A program made the position numbers and the translations under genes. Below are positions 50,490 to 59,264 of a stretch of 64,000 bases of DNA, piece by piece (the first letter of the stretch is position 1; every line of letters starts with the position of its first letter). The notes under the pieces were generated by a model. It was given only the letters and a program-made list of their open reading frames with translations. It searched no databases and was not told the DNA's origin. The DNA is from Xenophilus arseniciresistens (lineage in GTDB: Bacteria > Pseudomonadota > Gammaproteobacteria > Burkholderiales > Burkholderiaceae_C). The DNA lies in assembly GCF_028023875.1 (NCBI RefSeq), contig NZ_JAQIPB010000002.1:434001-498000 (forward strand), given 5' to 3'.

Positions 50490-51179
50490 ATGACCGACGC
50501 CGCTGCACCCCACTACACGCTGTACGGCGCGCCGGGCTCCGGCGCGGTGCCTGTCCATGCCGCGCTCACGCTCATCGGCGCCCCCGTGCAGACGGTGGAC
50601 ATGGCGCCCTGGGAAAGCGAGGCCGAGCGCGAGCGCGCGGCGCAGGTGAACCCCGCGCGCCAGGTGCCGGCCCTGCGCACGCCCGAAGGCGAGCTGCTCA
50701 CCGAAAGCGCGGCCCTCTTGATCTGGCTGGGCGACCGCCATCCGCAGGCCGGCCTGGCGCCGGCCATCGACCATCCGCTGCGCGGCCAGTACCTGCGCTG
50801 GATGAGCTACGTGGCCACGCAGATCTATGCGCTGTTCTGGGTGCGTGACGAGCCCTCGCGGCTGGTGCCCGACGCAGCCGCACAGCCCGCGCTGCTGGAA
50901 CTCAGCGCGCAACGCATCGCCCATTGCTGGCAGCTGATGGACCGGCAGATGCGCGACATCACCCCGACCGGTGCACCCTACCTGCTGGGCGAGCGGATCG
51001 GCATGCTGGACCTGTACGTGGCCGTGGTCTCGCGCTGGACGCCGCGCCGCGCGCGCTTTGCCAAGGAGGCGCCGCACCTGATGGCCGCCGTGCGGCGCGT
51101 GGACGCCGAGCCGCGCCTGCAGGCCTTCTGGGCCGAGCGGTTTCCGTTCACGGCCGACGACGCCGTGGCCGGCGACTGA
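50490..51179 (+). CDS. Glutathione S-transferase family protein
   Basis: 229 aa. Thioredoxin-like N-domain (YTLYGAPGSGAVPVHAALTLIGAPVQTVDM) with the cis-Pro region NPARQVPALRTPEGELLTESAALLIWLGD that binds the gamma-glutamyl part of glutathione. All-helical C-domain from about residue 95. Substrate unknown. Converges with the methyltransferase gene. Confidence 0.9.
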   Translation: MTDAAAPHYTLYGAPGSGAVPVHAALTLIGAPVQTVDMAPWESEAERERAAQVNPARQVPALRTPEGELLTESAALLIWLGDRHPQAGLAPAIDHPLRGQYLRWMSYVATQIYALFWVRDEPSRLVPDAAAQPALLELSAQRIAHCWQLMDRQMRDITPTGAPYLLGERIGMLDLYVAVVSRWTPRRARFAKEAPHLMAAVRRVDAEPRLQAFWAERFPFTADDAVAGD

Positions 51180-51194
51180 GCGGCGCGCGGGTCA

Positions 51195-52028
51195 TCAGGC
51201 GCCGCAAGCTGCCTTGTCGCCCGCGCGCTCGAAGCGCGTGCCAGCAGCCAGCCCCGCCACACCGGCTTTGACTTCCAGCGCGCCTTCGCGCCAGTGCAGG
51301 GCCGGCCGCAGCGGGCCGCCCACGGGGGCCGGCAGTTCGGCACCCACGATGCGGCCCTTCCAGCGCTGCGCCGACGCGCCGGGCAGCTGCAGCTGCGCGC
51401 TGTATTGCTGGTGCCGCTGCGCGAATCGCAGCGCCCCGGCACCCGCGCACCACAGCCCTTCGACCGGGGCCGGCACGCGCCACATGTGGATGCGGCTGGA
51501 CTTCTCCAGCCCCACCTTCTTGTCGGGCACGTCCACCTTCACGCTGCGGTCGGGCTTCCAGTCGCCCATGTCCCAGTCATGCGAGACGATGCGCGTGCCC
51601 GGCGCCATGCGCAGCAGGCGCGGCCGCAGCTGCAGGTTCACCTCGGGCAGCAGGTACATGGTGATCACGCTGGCCGACGAGAGGTCGGTGTCGAAGATGT
51701 CCTGCGTGCGGAACTCGACCTTGCCTGCCACGCCGGCGCGGCGCGCGTTGGCGCGGCTCTTTTCCACCAGATCAGGCACCAGCTCCACGCCCAGGCCGCT
51801 GGCGCCGAACTGGCGCGCGGCCGTGATGACGATGCGGCCGTCGCCCGAACCCAGGTCGATCACATGGTCCGCCGCGCCCACCTCGGCGATGCGCAGCATC
51901 TCCAGCGTCACATGGTCGGGCGTGGTGATGAAGGGCACTTCTTCAGAGAGCTGCGCATGGGCACAGGCCGCGCCAGCGGCCAGCAGCGCAAGCGTGGCCG
52001 TGCGGGGAATCCGGAGGAACAGGGACAT
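51195..52028 (-). CDS. Class I SAM methyltransferase-like protein with a signal peptide
   Basis: 277 aa. A clear Sec-type signal peptide (MSLFLRIPRTATLALLAAGAACAHAQ, cleavage near residue 26) precedes a methyltransferase fold: VIDLGSGDGRIVITAARQFG (SAM motif I, about 62-81), ELVPDLVEKSRANARRAG (motif II) and SASVITMYLLPEVN (motif III region). From about residue 175 the protein is a C-terminal domain I do not recognise. Export of a SAM-dependent enzyme is odd, since SAM is cytoplasmic; either the signal is an anchor or the fold has another job. Confidence 0.82.
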   Translation of the reverse strand: MSLFLRIPRTATLALLAAGAACAHAQLSEEVPFITTPDHVTLEMLRIAEVGAADHVIDLGSGDGRIVITAARQFGASGLGVELVPDLVEKSRANARRAGVAGKVEFRTQDIFDTDLSSASVITMYLLPEVNLQLRPRLLRMAPGTRIVSHDWDMGDWKPDRSVKVDVPDKKVGLEKSSRIHMWRVPAPVEGLWCAGAGALRFAQRHQQYSAQLQLPGASAQRWKGRIVGAELPAPVGGPLRPALHWREGALEVKAGVAGLAAGTRFERAGDKAACGA

Positions 52029-52076
52029 GGCGCCGAGTATGGCGTGCGGCCCTTCGCTTATCGCCACAATCCCCCC

Positions 52077-52451
52077 ATGCCTTCCGCCACCGACTTTCCC
52101 ATCACCCTCTTCCACAACCCCGCCTGCGGCACCTCGCGCAAGACGCTGGCCCTGCTGCAGGAACGCGGCTTCGAGCCCACGGTGGTGGAGTATCTGAAGA
52201 CCCCGCTTGACGAAGCCGGCCTGCGCGCCGTGATTGCCGAAATGGGCACCGGCGCGCGCGCCCTGCTGCGCGAGAAGGAAGCGCTGGCCGAGGAACTGGG
52301 CCTGCGCGATGCCGCGCGCAGCGACGACGAGCTGCTGGCCGCGATGGCCAGGCACCCCATCCTCATGAACCGCCCCGTGGTGCGCACGCCGCTGGGCACA
52401 AAGCTGTGCCGGCCGCAGGAGCTGGTGCTGGATCTGCTGCCCGCAGCTTGA
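52077..52451 (+). CDS. ArsC-family (glutaredoxin-type) arsenate reductase-like protein
   Basis: 124 aa. N-terminal FHNPACGTSRKTLALLQERG holds the ArsC Cys in the N-x-C-G-T-S-R motif; the downstream Arg-rich segment MNRPVVRTPLGTKLCRP matches the arsenate/substrate-binding region. It would reduce arsenate with glutathione/glutaredoxin. No ars regulator or pump is nearby, so it may be a general ArsC/YffB-type reductase. Divergent from the exported methyltransferase with 48 bp between. Confidence 0.88.
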   Translation: MPSATDFPITLFHNPACGTSRKTLALLQERGFEPTVVEYLKTPLDEAGLRAVIAEMGTGARALLREKEALAEELGLRDAARSDDELLAAMARHPILMNRPVVRTPLGTKLCRPQELVLDLLPAA

Positions 52452-52940
<489 letters not shown>

Positions 52941-53008
52941 GGCCGCAGATTCTGACGGTTCAAGCATCGCGAGGGAATGCGCCGAATGCGGGCGAGAAGC
53001 CGCCGGCC

Positions 53009-54274
53009 TCAGGCGGAGGCGGAAGCGGCCGGCACCGGCAGCAGTTCGCGCCGGGCGCGCCGCACGTTGAAGGCGCTGGCGATCAGCACCGCCTGCACCA
53101 GCGCCAGGCCCAGGATCACGGCGCGGTGTTGGCCGTGGTCCATGAGCCGGCCGAAGATCAGCGGCGCCAGCGCCTGGCCGATGTCCAGCCCTGCATAGAC
53201 CACGCCGTACACGCGGCCGCTGGCATTGGCCGGCGTCGAGCGCTTGACGATCAGGTCGCGCGAGGGGCCCGCGATACCCGAGGCAAAGCCCATCGCGCCA
53301 AAGAGCACCGGCACCACCACGGGCGCGAAGTCCGCCAGCGCCATCACCAGCGTGATGAGGGCCGCTGCGCCAAAGCCTGCACCCACGATGCGCTCGCAGC
53401 GCGCGGGGTCGGAGGCCAGGAATCCGCCCAGCACCATGCCTGCCGAGTTGGCCACCATGTACACCGTCAGGCAGATGGCCACCAGCGCCACCGGCACGGC
53501 GTGCAGCTTGCCGGCCGCCACGGGCGCGAAGGTCTGCACCACGCTGATGACCATCGCGTAGAAAAAGAAGAAGCCGAAGCACATCCACACGGCGGGAATG
53601 CGCAGGAAGCCGAACTCGCCGCCCGCTTCCGCACCTGCTGCGGCAGGCCCTGCGGACCGATGCACGGGCTTGACCTCCAGTGCCAGCGCAGCGCGGTTGA
53701 ACCACAGCAGCGCCAGCACCACGAAGGCCAGCACACCGGCCGCCGCCAGCGCCACGCGCCACGAGAAGGCCAGCGCCAGCGGCACCACGAAGGCCGGCGC
53801 CAGCGCCCAGCCCAGGCTGCCGGTGATGCCGTGCACGCTGTAGGCATGGCCCAGACGAGTGGACGCCACCTTGCGGTTGAACAGCGTGTAGTCGGCCGGG
53901 TGGAACACGCCATTGCCAATGCCGCCGACCACGGCACTGAGCATCAGCACCCAGTAGTTGGGCGCCAGCGCATAGCCGAAGGCGCCCAGGCCCAGCAGCG
54001 CGAGGCCGACGAACAGCACCGGCCGCGGCCCCATGCGGTCGACCACGAAGCCCGAGGCCGCCTGCACGATGCACGAGACCACGAAGAACACCGTGAGCAC
54101 CGCGCCCAGCTGCGTGTAGCTGACGCCGAAATCGTCCTTGAGCCAGGGAAACAGCGGCGCCAGCAGCAACTGGCTGAAATGGCTGATGGCATGCGCGATG
54201 CCCACCAGGCCGATCAGCCGGGCGTCGGAGCCGAGGCTGGATGGGGGCGCGTCGGAAGCGGAGGAGGAAGTCAT
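53009..54274 (-). CDS. Major facilitator superfamily transporter
   Basis: 421 aa, 12 hydrophobic helices. The MFS loop-2 signature is seen in GFVVDRMGPRPVLFVG, and SVHGITGSLGWALAPAF lies near helix 5. It resembles fosmidomycin-resistance/cyanate-type exporters (FSQLLLAPLFPWLKDDFGVSY near the start). The divergent AraC gene and shared operator-like palindrome suggest an inducible drug or metabolite exporter. Confidence 0.9.
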   Translation of the reverse strand: MTSSSASDAPPSSLGSDARLIGLVGIAHAISHFSQLLLAPLFPWLKDDFGVSYTQLGAVLTVFFVVSCIVQAASGFVVDRMGPRPVLFVGLALLGLGAFGYALAPNYWVLMLSAVVGGIGNGVFHPADYTLFNRKVASTRLGHAYSVHGITGSLGWALAPAFVVPLALAFSWRVALAAAGVLAFVVLALLWFNRAALALEVKPVHRSAGPAAAGAEAGGEFGFLRIPAVWMCFGFFFFYAMVISVVQTFAPVAAGKLHAVPVALVAICLTVYMVANSAGMVLGGFLASDPARCERIVGAGFGAAALITLVMALADFAPVVVPVLFGAMGFASGIAGPSRDLIVKRSTPANASGRVYGVVYAGLDIGQALAPLIFGRLMDHGQHRAVILGLALVQAVLIASAFNVRRARRELLPVPAASASA

Positions 54275-54397
54275 GGCGGTCGCTGCGGATGAAAAAAGAT
54301 CTTGGTGTTGTCGTGAGCCAACCCGGTGGGCGCCGGGCGCCTTCGGGTGACTGCATCGATGCTAGGCCAGCACATCGCGGCAGAATGGCGATACAGA

Positions 54398-54410
54398 GAC
54401 AATCATTGTC
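54398..54410. promoter_or_regulatory. Palindrome between the MFS and AraC genes
   Basis: GACAAT-C-ATTGTC, a perfect 13-bp palindrome, ends 6 bp before the AraC ATG within the 142-bp divergent region. The position suits autoregulation and control of the exporter. A fit to AraC binding is inference only. Confidence 0.5.
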
Positions 54411-54416
54411 GAAACC

Positions 54417-55283
54417 ATGCCAAGCCGTTCCGAGCCCGCCCGCCATGCCCCGTCGCCGCCGGCAGCCAGCCACAGCGTAGGGCCGCTCACGCCGCACCTG
54501 TACATGCCCGATGCCGTGCGCCCGCTGCGGGCCAAGGAGCATTTCCTCTCGGGCGACACGCAGGTGGAGCTGCACGCGCATCCCTGGCCGCAGCTGACCT
54601 TCTCGACCCGCGGCGTGATCCGGCTGAGCACCGCCGACGGCACCTGGATCGTGCCACCCTCGCGCGCGCTGTGGGTGCCGGCCGATGTGCCGCACAGCAT
54701 CAACCTGATCGAGGACGCCGAGCTGCGCACGGTCTACCTGCACCGGTGGCTGGGCCCCGAATGGACGCGCTGCGAGGTGCTGGAGATCAGCCCGCTGCTG
54801 CGCGCGCTGCTGCTGGCGCTGGACACCACGCCCGACGGCCGGCCGCCAGCCGACGCGCAGGCCGCGCAGCGCGAGCGCTGGATCGCCCCGCTGCTGGTGA
54901 ACGAGCTGGAGCGCGCGACGCAGATCCGCATCGACGTGCCGCTGCCGCAGGACAAGCGGCTTCGCATGCTGTGCGAGGCCATGCTGCGCAACCCCGCCGA
55001 CCGAGCCACGCTGGCCGAACGTGCGGCCACCATCGGCGCCAGCGAGCGCACCGTGGCGCGGCTGTTTCGCAACCACATGGGCATGAGCTGGCAGCAGTGG
55101 CGCCAGCAGGCCGTGCTGGCCCATGCGCTGCCGCTGCTGGCCCGCGGCATGGCCGTGAGCCAGGTGGCCGCCGCCAGCGGCTACACCACCGACAGCGCCT
55201 TCTGCGCCATGTTCAAGCAGGCCACGGGCAAGTCACCGACGGCCTTCCAGCCGCGGCGCCAGCGTGCCGCGCCCCGGCAGTGA
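54417..55283 (+). CDS. AraC-family regulator with N-terminal cupin
   Basis: 288 aa. N-terminal cupin-like sensor (HAHPWPQLTFSTRGVIRLSTADGTWIVPPSRALWVPADVPHS, about 43-90) and two C-terminal helix-turn-helix motifs (DRATLAERAATIGASERTVARLFRNHMGMSWQQWRQQ; AVSQVAAASGYTTDSAFCAMFKQATGKSPTAF). The pattern of an AraC regulator divergent from an MFS exporter is like E. coli nimR/nimT. Ends 2 bp before the toxin-antitoxin operator. Confidence 0.92.
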   Translation: MPSRSEPARHAPSPPAASHSVGPLTPHLYMPDAVRPLRAKEHFLSGDTQVELHAHPWPQLTFSTRGVIRLSTADGTWIVPPSRALWVPADVPHSINLIEDAELRTVYLHRWLGPEWTRCEVLEISPLLRALLLALDTTPDGRPPADAQAAQRERWIAPLLVNELERATQIRIDVPLPQDKRLRMLCEAMLRNPADRATLAERAATIGASERTVARLFRNHMGMSWQQWRQQAVLAHALPLLARGMAVSQVAAASGYTTDSAFCAMFKQATGKSPTAFQPRRQRAAPRQ

Positions 55284-55285
55284 CC

Positions 55286-55301
55286 GTACAAATTGTACAA
55301 T
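55286..55301 (+). promoter_or_regulatory. Toxin-antitoxin promoter/operator
   Basis: GTACAA-A-TTGTAC (55286-55298) is a perfect 13-bp palindrome containing a TGTACA core (55294-55299), the core bound by YefM-type antitoxins. A -10 box TACAAT (55296-55301) overlaps it. This is the classic place for antitoxin autorepression, 32 bp before the antitoxin start. Confidence 0.65.
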
Positions 55302-55332
55302 TTGGCCATCTCTTCTTTTGCAGAGGATTGCC

Positions 55333-55584
55333 ATGATCAGTTACTCCGCCAGCGAGGCCAAACAGAACTTCGCCGCCATGCTCGATGCGGCGGCGCGGCA
55401 GCCCGTGGTCATTCGCCGGCACGACCGGGACGTGGCGATGGTCATCTCGCCCGAGGAATACCAGCGGCTGCATGCGCTGAATGTGGAACGCTTTCTGGCC
55501 CACTGCGACCAGATGGCCGCCGAAGCCAAGGCCAATGGGATGACTGAAGAGATCCTGGAACAGTTGCTGGCCCGCGATGACTGA
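55333..55584 (+). CDS. Phd/YefM-family antitoxin
   Basis: 83 aa. MISYSASEAKQNFAAMLDAAARQPVVIRRHDRDVAMVISPEEYQRL is the Phd/YefM DNA-binding fold. The C-terminal region (from about residue 50) would be the disordered toxin-wrapping segment. GAGGATTGCC precedes the ATG. Overlaps the toxin gene by 8 bp, typical of the pair. Confidence 0.93.
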   Translation: MISYSASEAKQNFAAMLDAAARQPVVIRRHDRDVAMVISPEEYQRLHALNVERFLAHCDQMAAEAKANGMTEEILEQLLARDD

Positions 55585-56146
55585 ACGCCTGGCGGGCAGC
55601 GGACGCTGGGTCGTCGACACCAATGTGTTGATCGGTCGCGCCTTCTGGCCTGCTGGCACCGCAGGCCGGGCGGTCAGCCAAGCCACACAGCTGGGCGGCA
55701 AGTTGCTCATGAGCGCCGCCACGTTGGGCGAATTGCATGACGTGCTGCATCGCCCGCGCTTCGACCGCTTTGCCTCTGCGCAGACCCGCCGCGAGTTCCT
55801 GGAATATCTGGCGCCGCTGCTCGAACTCATCCACCCCGCCACCCCCATCCGCGCCTGCCGCGACCCGAAGGACGACAAGTTCCTGGACGTCGCGGTGCAC
55901 GGCCAGGCCGACGCGCTGATCACCGGCGATGCCGACCTGCTGGCCCTGCATCCCTTCCACGGCCTGCCCATCCTGTCGCCGACCGACTTCCTTCAATACC
56001 TGGGCGAGGACCCTTCCGAGGCGCCGGGCCACCGCGTGCAGGAAGGCCCCCCGCCCCGCTATCGCGGTTCCGGCTTCGCGCCCCTGCCCGCGCGCCTGGC
56101 CGCTTTTCTGCGCGCGCGCCACGGCCTGGACGCACCCTCGCCCTGA
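55577..56146 (+). CDS. PIN-domain toxin (ribonuclease) of a type II toxin-antitoxin pair
   Basis: 189 aa. PIN acidic residues in VVDTNVLIG (Asp near residue 14), ATLGELHDVL (Glu), CRDPKDDKFLDVAV (Asp) and ALITGDADLLAL (Asp) are all present, so the nuclease site is intact. The PIN domain ends near residue 140; about 45 Pro/Arg-rich residues follow, longer than usual. Neutralised by the antitoxin encoded upstream. Confidence 0.9.
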   Translation: MTERLAGSGRWVVDTNVLIGRAFWPAGTAGRAVSQATQLGGKLLMSAATLGELHDVLHRPRFDRFASAQTRREFLEYLAPLLELIHPATPIRACRDPKDDKFLDVAVHGQADALITGDADLLALHPFHGLPILSPTDFLQYLGEDPSEAPGHRVQEGPPPRYRGSGFAPLPARLAAFLRARHGLDAPSP

Positions 56147-56258
56147 CGCGCGGGTTCACCGCCAAGCAAAGAGGCTGCCGCCTACCCCCGATCCGCGCAA
56201 GCGTTTGCACACTCTGCAGGCCGCCGTTGGAGCCGGCGCCTGCGGAGTCAGAAAAAAG

Positions 56259-56741
56259 ATGCTGGATCTGGAACTCGATGCCTGGGAACTGCTGGTGCGC
56301 GCTGCAGTCGCCTATGCGGTTCTGCTGCTGATGATGCGGCTGACCGGCAAGCGCACGGTCGGCCAGTTCACGCCCTTCGATCTGCTGGTGGTGATGCTGA
56401 TCAGCGAAGCCGCCGGCCCGTCGATGACCGGCGACGACCATTCCCTGCCTGGCGGCCTGCTGGTGTGCCTGGTGCTGATTGCGCTGAACGCGCTGGTGGG
56501 CATGCTCACCGCGCGCAGCCGCACGGCCGAAAGGCTGCTGGAAGGCGAAGCCGTGCTGCTGGGCCGCGACGGCGCGATCTTCGACACCGTGCGCAAGAAG
56601 CACCGCGTCTCGCGCAACGACATCGAACAGGCGCTGCGCGAAGCCGACTGCGAGCTGCAGGACATGCGCTATGTCTTCCTCGAAGCCAACGGCAGCGTGA
56701 GCGTCCAGCGCCGCCGCGAGCCGCCGCAGCATTCGAAATGA
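56259..56741 (+). CDS. DUF421 (YetF-like) membrane protein
   Basis: 160 aa. Three hydrophobic segments at the N-terminus (AVAYAVLLLMMRLTGKRTVGQFTPFDLLVVMLISEAAG; GGLLVCLVLIALNALVGML), followed by a cytoplasmic DUF421 domain (LLEGEAVLLGRDGAIFDTVRKKHRVSRNDIEQALREADC). Start ATG 56259 after GAAAAAAG. Function unknown; members appear in spore and stress contexts. Confidence 0.88.
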   Translation: MLDLELDAWELLVRAAVAYAVLLLMMRLTGKRTVGQFTPFDLLVVMLISEAAGPSMTGDDHSLPGGLLVCLVLIALNALVGMLTARSRTAERLLEGEAVLLGRDGAIFDTVRKKHRVSRNDIEQALREADCELQDMRYVFLEANGSVSVQRRREPPQHSK

Positions 56742-56754
56742 GGTGCTTCCCGCC

Positions 56755-57243
56755 TCAGGCCGCCTGCTCGATCTGCTGTGCCTCGGCCAGCACGCTGAGC
56801 TTCTGGTCGGTGGCCTGCTCTTCCTTGAGCGTGGCCTGCAGCAGCGGCACGGCTTGGGCCAGGCCCAGCTTCTTGGCCATCAGGATCAGCGAGGTGTAGC
56901 TCGCGATCTCGTAGTGCTCGGCCTTCTGGGCGGCGCCGATGAGCGCAGCATCCAGCACCGGCCCCTCCTCCACCTGGTCCATCATCGACGTGGCCTCCTC
57001 GATCAGCCCGGCCATGCCCTCGCACTTGATGCGCTTGAGCTTGAGGCCGGCCGCTTCGGCCAATTCCTCGATGCGCGCCACCTGGCCGCGCGTTTCCTCC
57101 AGATGGGCCTCGAAGGCCGCTGCCAGCTCGGGGTCGGTGGCGTGCTTGGCCATCTTGGGCAGCGAGCGGGTCATCTGCTTCTCGGCGCTGTAGGTGTCGG
57201 ACAGCTCATGGATGAAGAGTTCGTGGACGGCTTTGATCGGCAT
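56755..57243 (-). CDS. Ferritin-like DUF892 protein (YciE/YciF family)
   Basis: 162 aa, a four-helix ferritin-like protein. Starts MPIKAVHELFIHELSDTYSAEKQMTRSLPKMAKHATDPELAAAFEAHLEETRGQVARIEEL; Glu and His residues in EKQM, AHLEET and AEHYEIASY form the candidate di-metal site. Induced in stress in other bacteria. A CAAAGGAG ribosome-binding site precedes the ATG at 57243. Converges with the DUF421 gene. Confidence 0.92.
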   Translation of the reverse strand: MPIKAVHELFIHELSDTYSAEKQMTRSLPKMAKHATDPELAAAFEAHLEETRGQVARIEELAEAAGLKLKRIKCEGMAGLIEEATSMMDQVEEGPVLDAALIGAAQKAEHYEIASYTSLILMAKKLGLAQAVPLLQATLKEEQATDQKLSVLAEAQQIEQAA

Positions 57244-57469
57244 GAAAAGCTCCTTTGAAAGTGATGGAGAAGCCCTGGATGCTTGGTGCGCGTGCCAGCC
57301 GCATGTGTAGGCGCGCGGCGCAGCACGTCGTCCGCGCCCGAAGGGCCCCACGTCAGGCGGCGGCTGGCGCACGAAAGTACGCGTGGCAGCCCCGCTTCAG
57401 CACCGATCGCTGCATGCGACACAATCGTCGGCATTCGCGCTGCGGCGCGTCGCTCCCCCCGCTTTCGCC

Positions 57470-59212
57470 ATGCGCACGTCCGGCTCCGCCCCCGCTTCCT
57501 CCTCCACCTCCTCACGCGCCCAGCTCACGCGCTGGCTGCCCTTCCTGGCCTGGCCGCGCCCCGACAAGGCACTGCTGATCAACGAGGCCATCGCCGGCAT
57601 CACCGTGGCGCTGATGGTGATTCCGCAGGGCGTGGCCTACGCGGCGCTGGCGGGCATGCCGCTGATCACGGGCATCTACGCAGCACTGTTCCCGGCGCTC
57701 ATCGCCGTCATGTTCAGCGCCTCGGCCCGGCTGTCGGTGGGGCCGACGGCGCTGACCAGCGTGCTGGTGGGCGCGTCGCTCGCGCCGCTGGCAGTGCCGG
57801 GCAGCCGCGAATGGGTGTCGCTGGCCGTGTGGCTGACCCTGCTCTCGGGCGCCATGCAGGTGCTGCTGGGCGCGGCGCGCTTCGGCTGGCTGCTGCGGCT
57901 GGTCAATTCGCCAGTGCTCATGGGCTTCACGCAGGGCGCGGCGGTGCTGATCACGCTGTCGCAGCTGCCCGCGCTGCTGGGCTTCACGGGGCGCAGCTTC
58001 GGCCAGTTGCTGGAGGGCCCGCCGCCAGACTTCGTGGCCATCGCCTTCGGCCTGGGCAGCATGGCGGTGCTGTGGCTGGGCAAGCGCTTCTCGCCGCGCC
58101 TGCCCACCACCATGCTGCTGGTGGCGGCCACGGCCCTGATCAGCGGCGTGCTGGGCTATGCGCTGCGCGGCGGCGCGGTGATCGGCGCGCTGCCTTCGGG
58201 CCTGCCCTCGCTGTACCTGCCCACCCTGCCGGACTGGCGGGAACTGGGCGCGCTGCTGCTGCCGGCCTTCCTGATCACGCTGGTGAGCTTTCTGGAAACC
58301 GCCTCCAGCGCCAAGGTGGACAACGCGCGCTCGGGCACGCTGTGGAACGAGAACCAGGACCTGATCGGCCAGGGCCTGGGCAAGATCGCCTCGGGGCTGT
58401 CGGGCGCCTTCCCCACCAGTTCCTCCTTCTCGCGTTCGGCCATCACGCTGTATGCGGGCGCCAAGACCCAGTGGTCCACGCTGTTCAGCGTGGCCGTGGT
58501 GGCCGGCGCGCTGCTGTGGGTGATGCCCCTGCTCTACCACGTGCCGCAGGCGGTGCTGGGCGCCATCGTGGTCACGGCCACCCTGGGGCTGCTCAAGCCC
58601 TCGTCCTTCGTGGCGCTGTGGCGCATCTCGCGCATCGAGGCAGGCATCGCCTTCGGCACCTTCGTGCTCACCATCGCCACCGCGCCGGCCATCTACTGGG
58701 GCGTGCTGGGCGGCCTGCTGGCGGCGCTGGCGCACTACATGTACCGGCACCTGCATCCGCGCATCATCGAAGTGGGCCTGCATGCGGACGGCAGCCTGCG
58801 CGACCGCCACCTGCTGAAGCTGCCGCCGCTGGCACCGCAGCTGTATGCGCTGCGGCTGGACGCCGACCTGGACTTCGCCTCGGCCAGCGAGCTCGAGCGC
58901 GCCGTGACGGGTGCGCTCACCGCGCAGCCGCAGCTGAGCGACGTGTGCCTGTTCGCGCAGCCCATCAACCGCGTGGACCTGACGGGCGCCGAGGCCTTCG
59001 GCAACATCCGGCGCCAGCTCGAGGCACGCGGCGTGCGGCTGCACGTGAGCGGGCTCAAGCTGCCGGCGCTGCAGGTGCTCGAGCGCGCGGGCCTGCTCAA
59101 GCCCGGGCCGCTGCTGTTCACCTACCGCACCGACGCGGAAGCCCTGGCCGCGCTGCAGGCGGGCGCCGGGGCTTCAGGCCCGACGCCGATGCCTGAGCAC
59201 CGGCCGCAGTGA
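57470..59212 (+). CDS. SulP-family anion transporter with STAS domain
   Basis: 580 aa. Membrane part with IAGITVALMVIPQGVAYAALAGMPLITGIYAAL and FSASARLSVGPTALTSVLVG, typical of SulP; SASSAKVDNARSGTLWNENQDLIGQG is the conserved region before the later helices. A STAS domain covers about the last 130 residues (YALRLDADLDFASASELERAV, VDLTGAEAFGNIRRQLEARG). It carries sulfate or other anions such as bicarbonate or carboxylates. The ATG at 57470 is preferred over the one 29 codons upstream (57383). Confidence 0.9.
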   Translation: MRTSGSAPASSSTSSRAQLTRWLPFLAWPRPDKALLINEAIAGITVALMVIPQGVAYAALAGMPLITGIYAALFPALIAVMFSASARLSVGPTALTSVLVGASLAPLAVPGSREWVSLAVWLTLLSGAMQVLLGAARFGWLLRLVNSPVLMGFTQGAAVLITLSQLPALLGFTGRSFGQLLEGPPPDFVAIAFGLGSMAVLWLGKRFSPRLPTTMLLVAATALISGVLGYALRGGAVIGALPSGLPSLYLPTLPDWRELGALLLPAFLITLVSFLETASSAKVDNARSGTLWNENQDLIGQGLGKIASGLSGAFPTSSSFSRSAITLYAGAKTQWSTLFSVAVVAGALLWVMPLLYHVPQAVLGAIVVTATLGLLKPSSFVALWRISRIEAGIAFGTFVLTIATAPAIYWGVLGGLLAALAHYMYRHLHPRIIEVGLHADGSLRDRHLLKLPPLAPQLYALRLDADLDFASASELERAVTGALTAQPQLSDVCLFAQPINRVDLTGAEAFGNIRRQLEARGVRLHVSGLKLPALQVLERAGLLKPGPLLFTYRTDAEALAALQAGAGASGPTPMPEHRPQ

Positions 59213-59264
59213 ACACCGCCTGAGGCGGGCTGCTGTCACCTTCGTCCTGTCCAATCGCGCCTTC

